Source: Haplomitrium mnioides (taxonomy: Eukaryota; Marchantiophyta; Haplomitriopsida; Calobryales). Taken from it: a stretch of 64,000 bases of DNA. The stretch is taken from NCBI GenBank assembly GCA_049999725.1, contig JBNGIS010032224.1, forward strand, positions 1-64,000. The letters run 5' to 3'. Shown here piece by piece: positions 9,511 through 20,748 of the stretch. Positions within the stretch are counted from its first letter, which is position 1; the number at the start of each line of letters is the position of its first letter. The position numbers and the translations under genes are program-made. The notes under the pieces are model-generated. The model did no database searches, was not told the origin of the DNA, and was given only the letters and a program-made list of their open reading frames with translations.

Positions 9511-12500
9511 TGTCACTCCCTTGTTCCATTCCTTAACCTTTCCAAGTGCTGCTCTGAAGGCAGTGGAGGACAGATTCAGGGCTTTTAGGTTATTTTCTGA
9601 GATAACCCCTTCGCAGTAAACACTTTGAGGCTTTAAGGATTCTCCCTTTCCTTCCAAGCTTTTAGCACACCACTCACTCTCTTCTGGTTGCACTCAAGTC
9701 AATCATTCATACATCCCCAGGTCCACATTCATAACCGTTAGCTGTTCCTTGTGTGATTCCTTCACTTTATTCCAAGGGCCCAATGATTCAGACCCTGCCA
9801 CCTTATTGATGCTTTGGGGCAGAAATGTGCTTGTGACCTGCACCAATGAACAATACAAGATGACTGGACTCCCCCTCTCAAGGTTGTCATAGAGCTGGTA
9901 CAGCTCATCCTAACTATCCTAAGATGAACTAATTCCTAACTATGCAACAGGCTCAGAAACAAAGAGCATTTACCTCCAAGATATCAAAATTGTGTCAAGG
10001 GATTGGACTCCCCCTCCAAGGCTGTCCCCAAGGTCTGCTCATTTGTTCCTAAGGTGTCCTAGTCTAAAAGGTCTCTTGAATACAAATGTAGAAAGTAAAT
10101 CTAGCTATACACATATATACAAAACACTCCCAATTATATACTGCATTAGAAACAAAGTCCTTGAAGACCCTCTAGACTGATCTCACCAATTGATACTTCC
10201 TTTCTGAATCCTTTGCTGCCCTCCAGCCTTCAAACCAACATCCACCCACACACCCTTCTCTCTAGATAGTTTTTCAACTTCCCTCGTGAGAAGCCTTGAA
10301 TTTACTTCCTCAGGCTAGGAAGAGGATTTCTTTCACCCCCACCTCTGGGAGACAGTCTTCCCAACTTCAAGTAGCCTACTCCATCCCGAGCCTTGATAGG
10401 TATTACTCCACAGTGCGCGGGCACTAACGCAGCCCCTCCTCTCAGCTCTACTCAAAAGATTACACCAGAGTGTACTCCGAACACTCTGGGTTGATGCTCT
10501 TGCACAAGGAATGCAGAGGCGGCCCCAAGCTCCTCACTTGACAGCCTCTTCTGAATTCTCAACAAGCAAGAATCCCTTCTAGCCTACGTATCGGTCCACC
10601 TCCGCTTCTGGTCCACTCACTGAGACGAGTTCACATGGATTGCTTGAACCTCTAGAGCTCCTCACTCAACAATTCTTGGCGCCTCTCCAGTCCACCTCCG
10701 AGCCCCCACTTGCCCATAGAGCTAGTTCACCCGCTTATTGCAGCTTCTCACTGAATTCTTCCTCCTGCCTTACCTCGTTGCAATTTCCATGTCTTGAGGT
10801 TGTTGTCGCGTCCTTAGATTGCTCGTGCATCAACCTGAACAAAATTGGAGGCCCCCGATGTATACCCCTCGAGCGCTGATCCCTCGAGCCTGTTCCAAAG
10901 AAAGGTCGTTAATCCCGTTGGCTCGGAATGGGAGGTGGCGACGCGTGTCTTGTGAGGTCATGATTCCTGTTACAATGGAAAAGGAGAGCGTGCCGCGTGT
11001 CCTATTGGTTGGTCGGGAAAAAACAAGTACAACGGTAACTTCTACAAGGAGTCTGAAGAATCTTACGGGCTGAGATTCTGCAAATTCCCATGGAACCAAG
11101 TCCAAAGGGTTCCTCGAAACAGAGTTCCAAAGCGCCTCGCGGACCCTAGCCCACGGAATCTCTGCAGATTTGCCTGAATATTCCAAGTGACTCCTCCGAG
11201 CGCCACGTCATTCGAGGCCCCGCTGTTTGATTCCAGACCGCAAAGAGGTAGGCAGACCGTCGCGCTGACCCCATTCTCCGAAGTTGACCTGCTTGTGGCC
11301 CAAGGCCCGACAGGCCCCCACCTGCTGCCGCATGTCCTTTGACTTGCCCGATGCTTTCGAAGTTGCCACATCATCCGAAGGCCACCGTCCAATGCCGCCC
11401 CGCAAAGGGGTAGGCAGACCGTCGGGCTGACTTTCTTCCGAAATTGACCCGCGGAATCTCCTCCGAGCTTTTCAGAGCACCACGTCATCCGAAGGTCGCC
11501 GTCCGACGCCGCCTTGCAAAGGGGTAGGTAGACCGTCGCGCTGACCCTCTCTTCCAAAGTTAACCTGCTCATGGCCCAAGGCCCGACGGGCTCCCACCTG
11601 CTGCCGCATGTCCTTTGACTTGCCCAAGGCTTTTGAAGTCGCCACGTCATCCGAAGGCTACCGTCCGACGTCGCTCCGCAAAGGGGTAGGTGGATCGTCG
11701 GGCTGACTTTCTTCCGAAGTTGACCCGCGGAACTTCCTTCAAGCTTCTCAGCGTGTCACATCATCTGAAGGCCTCTGTCTGACGTCGTCCTGCAAAGGGG
11801 TAGGCAGACCGTCGCTTAACCTTCTTCCAAGGTTGACCTGCTGACTTTCCATGGATGCCACGTCATCTAGAAATCCTTCCCTTGTTGAGTAAGAATTGTG
11901 CCGATGTTGCTGTTTCAGAACTCCCTCGTCATAAGAACAACAAGCGCTCGATGCTCCCTTTGCCAATTTGTCACCTTGCTTGTTGTAAGAATGACAAAGA
12001 GCCCCCACCTCCTCTGTCAAACTTTTGAACGCCGTGACCATGCCCCGTCGAACTTTCCCACTTGTCTTGCTGAATCTGCAACACGTCATCTTTTTGGTGC
12101 TGCTTGCTTCTTCCTTGGATCAGTTCTGCGTTAGATCGTCTTTCCGGCCAATCCCACCTTGCTCTCTGGCTCTTCGATAAATCGCCTTTTAGGTGCATCC
12201 TTCCTCTCCTCTAGTTGGATCATCGATATATTGCCCTTCTTGCTCATCTCTTTCTTCCCGTTGGACGATTTGTGAGGGATTACCTTTTTGGCACTACTGC
12301 TTTCGTCTAACCGGATCGTTGATAGGTTGTCATTTTGCCATTACTTGCTCTTTGTCTGATCACACCAGTGATTCATCCCCTTTTTGGCTCTTCTCTAGTT
12401 CTCCTCTAGTCGGATCTACGCTAAGTCACCCCTTCGGCTCCTTCAATTCTCCTCTGGTTGGATCTGCGTTAAGTCACCCCTTCGGCTCTCTTTGGTTTTC

Positions 12501-13354
12501 CTTTGACCGGACCCGCAATAGATCGCATTTTTGGGTGATCCCTCCTTACTCCTCGGTTGGGCCTCTCAATGGATCCCTGTTAAGCCCCCCACGTTGGAGG
12601 ATCAAAACCCACTTAATCGGGATCCCCACTTAATGGGGAGGCGCAATCCTATTAAGGTTTCTATGACCTACCACTTCCCGTGAAGACTCTCGATCTCTCT
12701 AGAGCCGCCACGTTATCCGTGGAATCCCACGAAGCGCTCCAGAGACGCCACGTTTCCGTGGAATCTCGTGGGGTCTTCAGAGAACTCTACGTTTCCGTTA
12801 GGATTTGCGGATTCAAGAGAGAATGGACGATTGGACCCTTGTAGAGGGCGCTCACGCTTGCGGGATCGAGGCGTCCTCCGCTTTTTGGCCTAGCTTGCCC
12901 TTGCAACAATCCTAACACCTCCTTCCTTCTCTGATCCTTGCTTCTGATGTGTAGTAGCTGCAAGCCATGTCCGCGATCTCTCTCTCCTTTGAGTGCCTTC
13001 GGGTTTCCGCGTTGTAGATCCATTCTCCCTCCTCCAATCGCTTCGCCTTGGGTGGGCGTTCCTTTCTTCCCTACTCAGCTTTGATCCGTGCATCTCCATG
13101 AGGCCCACAGGTTCTCGCTTGCTCAATTCGGATTTTGTAGGGGTACCTCTCTCTTGACTGGCAATCACTGCTCCCTTCCCCTCCTCCGCCATGATCCCGT
13201 TCTCCTCCAAGGATTTATGCGCTCTGTTCTTACTAGCTGATTGAGGTCAATCCGCTGCTTCCAAGGTGCCTTTACACTTGCAAAAAGGACATTGTGCCAA
13301 TGCTGCTTCCGATTTCTTGAATTTTGCCTTAGTACCCTAAATCATTGGCTAACA
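9511..13354 (-). repeat. 5' LTR of the nested giant-LTR gypsy element
   Basis: 3844-bp LTR. It ends tgtcactccc at 9511 on the plus strand and ..ggctaaca at 13354, so canonical TG..CA ends are intact on both sides. It is 272 bp longer than its partner, which the extra 276-bp tandem unit at 11240-11815 accounts for. It carries the same internal modules as the 3' LTR in the same order. Confidence 0.93.
11240..11815. repeat. 276-bp compound tandem repeat in the 5' LTR (two units)
   Basis: The landmark gcaaagNGGTAGG occurs at 11240, 11402, 11516, 11678 and 11792. The spacings alternate 162, 114, 162, 114 bp, giving a 276-bp higher-order unit present about twice. Related phrases such as ccgaagttgacctgct and cacctgctgccgc recur with the same period. 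The partner LTR has one unit. Confidence 0.88.
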
Positions 13355-13359
13355 TTCTG
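13355..13359. repeat. 5-bp target-site duplication, right copy (ttctg)
   Basis: Immediately follows the 5' LTR terminus ..taaca at 13354 and matches the left copy ttcta at 545-549 in four of five bases. Confidence 0.8.
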
Positions 13360-13770
13360 TTTGCCGATCTGTTTGCGGATGATAAGAAATAGACATAGAA
13401 AGTTTGGTTCCTAGAAGTTTGAATAACTCTCACCAAAAATTTCTAGTGAAACACAGGTCTCGATCACATATTAATACCTTGGGTATTCCGTGATGGCAAA
13501 AAACAATATCAAAGTAAATTTTTGCCAATTGTGGAGCATCCATTGTATCCACCATTGGCGCTAAATGAATCTGCTTGCTCAACTTGTCCACAAACACCAC
13601 AATAGCAGTAAACCCACGAGGCATAGTTGGAAGTGAAGTGACAAGATCCAAACTTACATGTTCTCAACGAGTAGTAAGAATTAGCAACGGTTGAAGAAGT
13701 CCCACTGGTTTTTGATTCGAAGCTTTGTTTCGTTGACAACTTTCATACGAATGAACAAAACCACGAACAT
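13355..13770 (-). pseudogene. Gypsy A integrase, N-terminal half and core
   Basis: Minus strand. The zinc region is degenerate (TWWWPNLA, then SYESCQRNKASN where two Cys are expected, so one is lost). The core is well kept: SLDLVTSLPTMPRGF with the first Asp, FVDKLSKQIHLAPM, YFDIVFCHHGIPKVL, and CDRDLCFTRNFW with the second Asp. The frame is lost after 13430, but the codons abutting the break still read ISYHPQTDRQTE, the motif carrying the catalytic Glu. The nested element entered exactly there; the remainder is at 1-549. Confidence 0.9.
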
Positions 13771-14540
13771 CTCAAGCCAAGTTAGGCCACCACCAAGTGC
13801 ATTGAAGCAACTCTGTAGTTTTATCTACTCAAAGATGCCAAGAGATAGGAATGTCATGCGCTTCTTGTAAACGAGCCATTCGAAGCGTATCATCTTGTGG
13901 AACATATATTCGATGACCTCGATAGAGAATACCATCGCAAATGGAGAAAGAATGATACTCACTATCCTTGACGGCCAATCGTGCTCGAACCAGACTAAAG
14001 AAAGCATCTTCTTATAGTTTTTGACGATAACTCCCACTAGTTACCTCGTCTAAATGTAAGATACTCATGTTGCTCACCTCCATTGTATTCACTCGATGAT
14101 CGGGCCTTCGTGACAGTGCATCAAGAATGGTGTGGAACCTTCTCAACTTGTACTCTAGCTTGATGTCTAAGAGTTGCAATTGATCTTCCCATCGGTGATG
14201 GCGACTTGTCATATGTTCCAAACGGATTGATTGTAACAATGGTTTGTGATCTGTGCGCATAAGTACAGGTCTTCCCAAAAGATAATGCCTCCATACTTTG
14301 TAGCATAAACCATTTCCAATTACTCTCAATCCCTTGCAGAATAGTTTCTTTCCGCCGCATTCAACCGGCATGATATGAAGGCAATAGGATGAAGTCCATC
14401 CTCAAACTCTTGCTGCAAAACTGCTCCAATAGCAAAATTAGAAGCATCAAAATCAACTATACAACGTGATTTTGGATCATAAGGCTGTAGAATAGGACGA
14501 GAAGAGACTGCATCATTGAGCTGTTGAAATGCCGCTTGCT
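13771..14540 (-). pseudogene. Gypsy A RNase H and connection region
   Basis: RNase H domain on the minus strand. The frame 14371-14012 contains WRHYLLGRPVLMRTDHKPLL with the catalytic Asp of the TDH motif, MTSRHHRWEDQLQLLDIKLEY, and the terminal DALSRRPDHR. The upstream part (14540-14371) is readable only in pieces (FDASNFAIGAV-like, frameshifted). 13825-14037 is a low-quality tail toward the integrase. Stops and shifts make it non-functional. Confidence 0.82.
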
Positions 14541-15309
14541 CTTTGGCAGTCCACTAAAACTTGACCTTCTTGCCTAGCAGATTAGTAAGTGGTGTAGCAA
14601 TATGTGTATAATAATGGATGAATCGTCAATAGAAGCTTGCCAATCCATTGAAGGCTCTAATGTCCTTTGTCTCCTTTGATGTTGGCCACTCAGTAATAGC
14701 CTTGATTTTCTCTTCTTCCATCTTTATACCATCCGCGGACATCTTGTGTCCTAAGTAAGTAACCTCGTGCTTCAAAAATTTGCACTTGGATCTCTTACAA
14801 TAAAACTTCCAATTGTGCAATCTTTGCAAAACTTCTTTCAGATGATTGCGATGTTCAGCTTCAGTTTTTCTAAAAATAAGAATGTTATCCAAGAATACCA
14901 AAACTTACTTATCTAATAATCCATCAAAAATTCGATGCATTTGATCCATGAATATAGCCAGAGCATTAGTGAGACCAAATGTAAGAACCTTCCACTCAAA
15001 ATGTCCATACTTCATACGAAAAGCTGTCTTCGGCACATCACTTAGCTTGATAGGAATTTTCCAATAACCACTTCAAAGATCAAGCTTTGAAAAGAACCAC
15101 ACACCATTCAGTTGATCCAACAAATCATCAATAAACGGTAAAGGATAAGCATCCTTTACGGTTTGCTTGTTCAAACCACGATAATCAGTACAAAGATGAA
15201 ATCCACCATCTTTCTTTGGTACAAAGAATACTAGTGCTCCCCAAGGTGAAGTACTATGCTGAATGAAATCCTTCTCAAGAAGATCCGTCAAAGACCGAAT
15301 CCAAGTAAG
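14541..15309 (-). pseudogene. Gypsy A reverse transcriptase (5' truncated)
   Basis: RT of a different gypsy type from the nested one. Motifs are [51 protein letters not shown], then after stops the [16 protein letters not shown] block, the active site VLVFLDNILIFRK, and LGHKMSADGIKMEEEK. The catalytic FLDD has become FLDN. The N-terminal end stops abruptly at about 15309, exactly where the small element 15310-16543 begins. Protease and gag of this element are not seen in the window. Confidence 0.88.
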
Positions 15310-15499
15310 TAATACTTCAAGACAACTCTAAAAGAGTTACACAACTCAAAGCCAATAAGCAAACCAAAGCCAAGATTACAAGACAAAGCCAAGCAACCAA
15401 TGAACCCAAGTGATTCAAGAGAAACTCCAGAATGAGGAGTGGGGCTAAGAAGCCCTTCTATTTATATAAGAGAAGAGGGTGTCCTCCCTCTTTCTTCAC

Positions 15500-15640
15500 T
15501 TGCAAGTCACTTCTCATTTCAGCTCTAAATGTGACTCTCTACCAAAAGTGACTTCGAATGCAAGTAACCTAGAAGTGACTCTCCACCAAAAGTAACTTCA
15601 AAAGCAAGTAATCCAATCTTAACCCTAAAAGTGACTCACT
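15500..15640. repeat. Short direct and inverted repeats (aagtgact / agtcactt)
   Basis: The word aagtgact or a one-base variant occurs about six times on the plus strand, plus the inverted form agtcactt near 15505. It lies within longer repeats of the type gtgactctccaccaaaag..acttc.aa.gcaagtaa. It could be a subterminal transposase-binding region; that is inference. Confidence 0.65.
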
Positions 15641-16418
15641 ACCACTTCCTTCACTCCTCTCCATTTTCTTATAAATAGCACAACCTTATGCTTGCACTAT
15701 TATAAAGACTCTCTTTTAGAACTTAAAACCTTTGTTTGGTAGACTCTAGTCAAAAACTTGAAGACATTTCTTATTTACACTCTTAGTTAAATCTTCCTAA
15801 CCATTGCCTTTTTGATTATGAACTATGACTCCTTTGTGTTGATGTTTCTCTGAATTATAAATATTTTTAATTTCTAAAACCTTTTTTTTTTGTGCCCACT
15901 TTAACCTTTGCACTCATGGACTTTCAACTACAAAAGAAAGCTTCTTTCTTACTTGAGATTGAAAATAAGGCTCCTAAATCCATACAATGGTTTGTTTTGT
16001 TGGTTTTGTGTCTATGAATCTGAACTCAAGGGCAACGTGTTTATACGGGCATAGAAATTGTGCAACCAAACTTGTTTTAAAATAACTTCTTTTGACGTAT
16101 ATTTTAATTCTTGGGCTTTGAAATGTAATCAACGATAAATACAAGTTTCTTGTGAAAACATACTATAATTTTATACTTTTCATTGATTTTGAGATTTCTA
16201 TTGTTTTCATAAAAACTAGGAATATTGTTTGATTTTGCATAATGAAATTGATTGTTTCTCTATCATGCTTGTTAAAATGGCAAAAAATGAAGCTCAAAAA
16301 CTCACGTAGTTTTTTTTTTCAAAAATAACCTTGTTTTTTCTTCTTTTTGAGCTCAAAAACCACATTTTTTCCTTAAAAAAAAAAGGTTCATGTTTTGAGT
16401 AGCCTGTTTTTGGTTCAA

Positions 16419-16518
16419 NNNNNNNNNNNNNNNNNNNNNNNNNNNNNNNNNNNNNNNNNNNNNNNNNNNNNNNNNNNNNNNNNNNNNNNNNNNNNNNNNN
16501 NNNNNNNNNNNNNNNNNN
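16419..16518. other. Assembly gap (100 N)
   Basis: Exactly 100 N. The 18 bases to its left (16401-16418) are repeated immediately to its right (16519-16536), so the gap is probably an uncollapsed overlap rather than missing sequence. Confidence 0.95.
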
Positions 16519-16543
16519 AGCCTGTTTTTGGTTCAAAGTAGCA

Positions 16544-18753
16544 ACTATTTAGCATGCCTTTCAAGGCCTGAAAAGAAAGTTGGCACTCCTCAGTCCAGAA
16601 AAATAAGACTATATGCCAAGTCAACTAATAGAGAGTAGTTAATTTAGCATAATTTAGACAATAATGAAGTAGTAGACAAACTTCCCTAAGAAATGTTCGA
16701 GCTATTTGATAGTTTAAGAAGAGGTAAGAGATAAAATAATACCAACTTTGGTTGGGTTTGGATGAAGATTTTTTTTCAAAATTGATATAGCCAAGGAGAA
16801 CAAATACTAGAGCAAAGAATTTGAATTTCTTATAGTTGAAAGATATGTCATATGAATGTAGCAAGCAAAAGAAAGTTTGAGTTTGGTGAGGTTTTGGTCT
16901 ATGGTGCTATATAGGTAGTAAAGTTGTCCAAATAAATTTCAAAACATTTCTCATAGAGTTGAAGCATGGATTGAAGAGATTTGATCATCATATACTGAAA
17001 TGCACTAGGGGCATTGAGTAATTCAAACACTAGTTTGTCATGTGAATAACATCCCTATGGCGTGGTTACTATGGTTAAATGTCATGAATCTTAATGAGTT
17101 TCAATTTTATTGTACCTTGAAATACCATCAAAAAATATGTAGCATTTTTTCTAGCCATATTATCTAGGATAATATCAATGAACAAAATAAGGAAGTGTTT
17201 TAAAATGGTGGCAACATTGAGAGCTTTGAAATCCCTACAAATGTGAACTAAGCAATCATTTGGGAACCACTACTATCAAAGAGACCTCGTCAATAAGATC
17301 ACCATATGATAGCATTTCAACATGCATCATCTTCGTAGTGCATGCTTAAACCAAGTCAGTGTGCTTGGGATTCAATTGAAAATAATGCTTGCAAGTGGCT
17401 TTAAAATCTGGTCATAGCTTGATTTGAGACTAGTAGATGGACACTCAAATAGATGCCATCTTATCGTGTTCCCAAGCAAATGTTTTGATGTATCGTCAGG
17501 CTACTTGCAAAAAGGTAGATTTGTGGCTCTTTGAAATACCTTCATGAACTTTTAGACTTTTGCATTTTGCTCGAGGGATGAGAAAGTCATTGAACTAGAC
17601 TTCCACAAAATGACAAGGAAGAAATATATTGCCCAAAAGGTTAGACTATTCATCCAGCTAGGAACCCAAAACTTGGAGCTAGCATCGACTAATGACAGAT
17701 CTGTCATTTTTTCTCCAAGGACTGAGATGAAGGTGAGGGACTCACGTGTACATAGAGAAAATTGCTTGTTAGTAGTTGGATCGAATGGTCAAGGTTCTGT
17801 CCACAAAATCCAACTAAACCTTGCTTTATTTTAACCATGGACATTCAAGGAGAAATGGGTACCCTTTTTTTTAGCATAATATGCAAGAAAAGGTAATGAA
17901 CCAAGTATTCTTGGTCACAGAATAGAGTAAGAACATTTTACAAAATGCTAAGGGGCAGATTATTGCTACCATCTTCTATTTGAATGAGAAATGAGGTTTT
18001 CTACAAGGCATTTGTGAGATAGCAAATTTAGCTCATTGTAGTGTTGCTAGCAGACTCAATGTCTAAGCAAGTGGTTGGTATCTTTATCCCATCAATGAAA
18101 GCAACTATAGTCGATGTCTCAGGGTCATAAAGTGAAACCATGTGGACAACCAATAAGAAGTTTTCAAAAGAGGACACTCCCTTTGATTGATAGAGATCAC
18201 AAGCCAACAAGAGGGATGTAAGAGTAGGGGAGGATTGGAGGTGAGTTTGTGGCTTAAAAATTCATAGTTTTCTTTGATTTTGTTGCATTTGCTTTCACAA
18301 AACAAGTCAAGTGTGATTTGTTACGAGGCAAGACTAAGACAAATTAGAGGAAATTCCATGAAGGAGCATAAAATTTTAGAGCATACCCAATGAAAATGTG
18401 GGCAAGTTGTTGAGCTACATCTGCAAATAGATCATAGTTGGGTATGCCTTAATAGGAGGGTAGGACATCCTTGCATTTGTGAGGACTTACATGTATCCCT
18501 TGAAAGGTCTTCTTGGAAGGAGAATTTAGAACCACTAGGGAAAAAGAAAGGGCTAGCATTGACGTGGAAAGAGGAGAACCCACAAAGTTATGTACTCAAA
18601 TTTTGAAGGGATTTTCAACATTGACTCTTGTTGGGCTTGGATCGCTCACAAATTGTAGTACGAATGCACATATTGGTGGGGCAACCAAAGAAGGGGTTGG
18701 AAGCACTCTAGGGTTCTTTGTATTGTGAGGGTATAAGATGGTTATAACAGACA
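16544..18753 (-). pseudogene. Gypsy B: degenerate gag-protease-RT relic
   Basis: Minus-strand gypsy relic, heavily broken. Near 16620-16545 it reads FFWTEECQLSFQALKGML, the conserved start of the RT/RNase H connection. Around 16860-16700 there is a weak match to the ..LLGYI region. Around 17160-17050 LDNMARKNATYF and the following frame resemble the 'FSFMDGFSGYNQI' block. Near 18120-18030 it reads VAFIDGIKIPTTCLDIESAS, a protease-like segment. The order on the minus strand is gag, PR, RT. It ends at the terminus of X1 on the right and X0 on the left. No LTR was found. It may belong to the same group as gypsy C. Confidence 0.6.
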
Positions 18754-18772
18754 TGATACTTTGAACTAGAAG
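18754..18772 (+). repeat. Left terminal motif of X1
   Basis: tgatactttgaactagaag, directly followed by an N gap. It aligns with the inverted right termini of X1, X0 and X2 (consensus CACTACTTTGAACC), with the first three bases changed here. Confidence 0.55.
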
Positions 18773-18872
18773 NNNNNNNNNNNNNNNNNNNNNNNNNNNN
18801 NNNNNNNNNNNNNNNNNNNNNNNNNNNNNNNNNNNNNNNNNNNNNNNNNNNNNNNNNNNNNNNNNNNNNNNN
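18773..18872. other. Assembly gap (100 N)
   Basis: 100 N starting 19 bases inside the left terminus of X1. The sequence after it (18873 on) is AT-rich and aligns, inverted, with the region just inside the X2 right end (about 53270-53310). Confidence 0.95.
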
Positions 18873-19129
18873 TAATTGTTTTCATCTAAATTGCTTATTT
18901 CAAGTACATATTGTATTTTAAAAAAATCTTCTTATAAAAATTTTATCAAAATTGCCTACAATTTCCTTTTTTAAGAAGATGGGCATCATAAAAAAGAATA
19001 TATACTAAACTTGCAAGAAATTTGTTGTTAAATACTTTGAAAACTAATAATGATATTATTAATTTGCAAAATTGATCAAAACGTTCAAATTTTATGAGAA
19101 ACATATTAATAAAAAAAATGTTTAGGCGT

Positions 19130-19560
19130 GTAAGAACTTTGAACTGTAGTCTTAAAGCTTATGTAGGTAGAGACTGCTAAAGCTCATATGAACTTGGAAT
19201 GTTGAAACTCATGTGCACATGGAATGATGAAGCTCTTGCGTTTAGGAACTTTGAATTAGAACTCTAAGGTGTAGACGCACGAGGATTGTTGAAGTCAAAG
19301 TGTGAAAGATTGTTGAAGCCCACGTGCATGGACTTCTGAAGCTCATGTGTGTAGGGATAACTAAAGTCCAGACGCACTTGGTTTGCTAAGTCCATTGCGA
19401 GCCTAAACAATTAAAGCCCATGTGCGTATTGACAACTAAAGCCCATGCACGCATGGACAATTAAATCCCTAACAATCATGGACTGCTAAAGTACTTGGGC
19501 ATAGGGACTGTTGAAGCCCTTCTAGGCAAGGACTGCAGAAACTCATGATTGAAGAAAACT
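19130..19560. repeat. Palindromic-repeat array, 3' flank of X1 gene A
   Basis: About 14 degenerate units such as aagcccatgcacgcatggacaatt and aagctcatgtgtgtagggataac, with a period of roughly 29-30 bp. Each is centred on a C-C-A-T-G..C-A-T-G-G type palindrome. It lies downstream of the gene A stop codon, between the gene and the element terminus, where CACTA elements carry subterminal repeats. Confidence 0.8.
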
Positions 19561-19708
19561 TGTATAGAAGTCAAAATAAAAAGAAAGGGAACTTCCATGT
19601 CAACATACACTTTGTTGTTAATCAATTTGATTTGGAATGCAACAAGAATGAAGACCAATTATATAATTTTTTGTGAAAAAAAATACTTTATCAACTTCAA
19701 TAAATATA

Positions 19709-20351
19709 TTAGTCCGATGCTATAGCTTTAGTCCCATCCTCTTCAAGAAGAATGGTCTCATCTAAATCAATCGGAAGTTAAAATTTGGCATCTACAGCCG
19801 CTAGAGAATCATGCTGAGATTTTCCAATCCCAGAAATCGCAATAGAATTGCCAGATGTACCAGCAACAACAAGAGGAAGAGGCTCATTGTGGTACGTATA
19901 GACAATCTATGATTCCATCACATTAGATGGCAAAGAAGCCATCGCCAAAACATTCAAGGGAATATAAATAGACTGACGTCTACTATATTTAATGGCGATG
20001 CAATTTTGCATCAACTTCAAAGCACATACAAGGCTTGTGCTGAAATCAGAGTAATGATCTAAGATCCAATCTTGCTCTGTTGACAAATGGTCAATAAAAA
20101 AAGTTGTACAAAGCCTAAGGCTTTTGGTACACATTCATAGAAGCATCATCTCTTGGATGTTTAAGACTTGCCAAAACAGCTGAGTAGCTGAAAACACTCC
20201 TCATAATTTTTCGAGGACGCCCTCTTGCATGATCAAATTGCAAGATGAAGAGCTTCTCTGCTTACCCTCCTTGGTCCAATAGCCCACAGTCTAGTACTCG
20301 TGGGTGTGAGCGATTCAAGGAGCACCTGAATGATGAATATTGTTTTTGTCT
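19709..20351 (-). pseudogene. X1 gene A exon 4 (C-terminal domain)
   Basis: Last exon of an unrecognised two-copy gene. The minus-strand splice acceptor ..ttattactgcag lies at 20352-20357 and the exon begins at 20351. The protein contains FFIDHLSTEQDWILDHYS, VCALKLMQNCIAIKYSRR, QSIYIPLNVLAMASLP, and ends in an acidic tail (DETILLEEDGTKAIASD) before a TAA at 19709-19711. X2 exon 4 (51795-52466) has the same order: LFIDHLSLDHDWNLDLHS, VCALKLMRNCIDVEY, ASLP. Several stops and shifts in the N-terminal half mark it as decayed. Conservation between two diverged copies argues that this was a real protein, perhaps a DNA-binding partner of the transposase (inference only). Confidence 0.65.
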
Positions 20352-20425
20352 CTGCAGTAATAAAAACAAATAGATGAGACAAATGAAAGAAAGAAAAGGA
20401 AAAATAAGACAGATAAACTAAGATA

Positions 20426-20733
20426 TATTAGAGTACTTTTAGTAGCATACATAGAAGTATAAGAGGATATATCATAACCTAGTATTAGAGTACTAATACA
20501 TGATTGGTACTATGTTAGGTTAACCCTAATCTAGGTTAAGGATAACTTAATCCTATATTGATTAAGGCAATGTAACTTGTATTATTATGACTATGAGGAT
20601 TATTATGATTGAGAAGAGAAGAGGAGGAAGAGAGCTTGAGAGTGAGAAGAAGAGATTCACCGTATTCATTTGTTGTGTGAGCTAATGGAGTGAGCATATG
20701 CATGTTTTTTATAAAACACAACACAACACAACA
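20426..20733 (+). repeat. 5' LTR of the copia element
   Basis: 308 bp, tattagagtac..cacaaca. About 95% like the 3' LTR by eye. The expected initial TG is TA here. It contains the AT-rich palindromic stretch around 20490-20560 also found in its partner. Confidence 0.93.
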
Positions 20734-20748
20734 TGTTATCAGCACTGT
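20734..20748 (+). other. Candidate primer-binding site of the copia element
   Basis: tgttatcagcactgt directly follows the 5' LTR. It resembles the initiator-tRNA(Met)-type PBS (TGGTATCAGAGC) with several changes. Confidence 0.6.

Larger units (their letters stand above)
550..13354 (-). mobile_element. Ty3/gypsy LTR retrotransposon with giant LTRs, nested in gypsy A
   Basis: Complete but inactive element of 12.8 kb, transcribed on the minus strand. It has two long direct repeats (550-4121 and 9511-13354), a primer-binding-site-like sequence just inside the 5' LTR, gag with two zinc knuckles, protease, reverse transcriptase, a remnant of RNase H, integrase, and a polypurine tract just before the 3' LTR. 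The PR-RT-RH-IN order marks Ty3/gypsy. RT motifs such as RRMPFNLCNA and KIRVCQDFRKLNEA, and an integrase ending in FPGKL..RW.GPF without a chromodomain, point to the Athila/Tat side of the family (my reading). LTRs of 3.6-3.8 kb are unusually long. Decay includes in-frame stops, frameshifts, a mutated RT active site and loss of most of the RNase H domain. Confidence 0.92.
15310..16543. mobile_element. Small element with CACTA-like right end (X0), possible non-autonomous X relative
   Basis: A non-coding 1.2-kb segment between two unrelated gypsy fragments. Its right end (..ggttcaaagtagca, 16543), read inward, is TGCTACTTTGAACC and matches the right end of X1 over about 40 bp. The left border is set by the end of gypsy A RT. 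The left sequence taatacttcaagac matches the terminus only loosely (8 of 14). Internally, 15500-15640 holds repeated aagtgact/agtcactt words, like subterminal repeats of CACTA elements. A TATATAAATAG box sits on the minus strand near 15465. No matching target duplication was found. Confidence 0.45.

Noticed and set aside
18731-18750. Link between gypsy B and gypsy C from a shared phrase (ataagatggttat.a.aga at 18731 and 45530)
   Set aside because: The phrase lies on the same plus strand but at non-equivalent positions and orientations of the two elements, and the match is too short.
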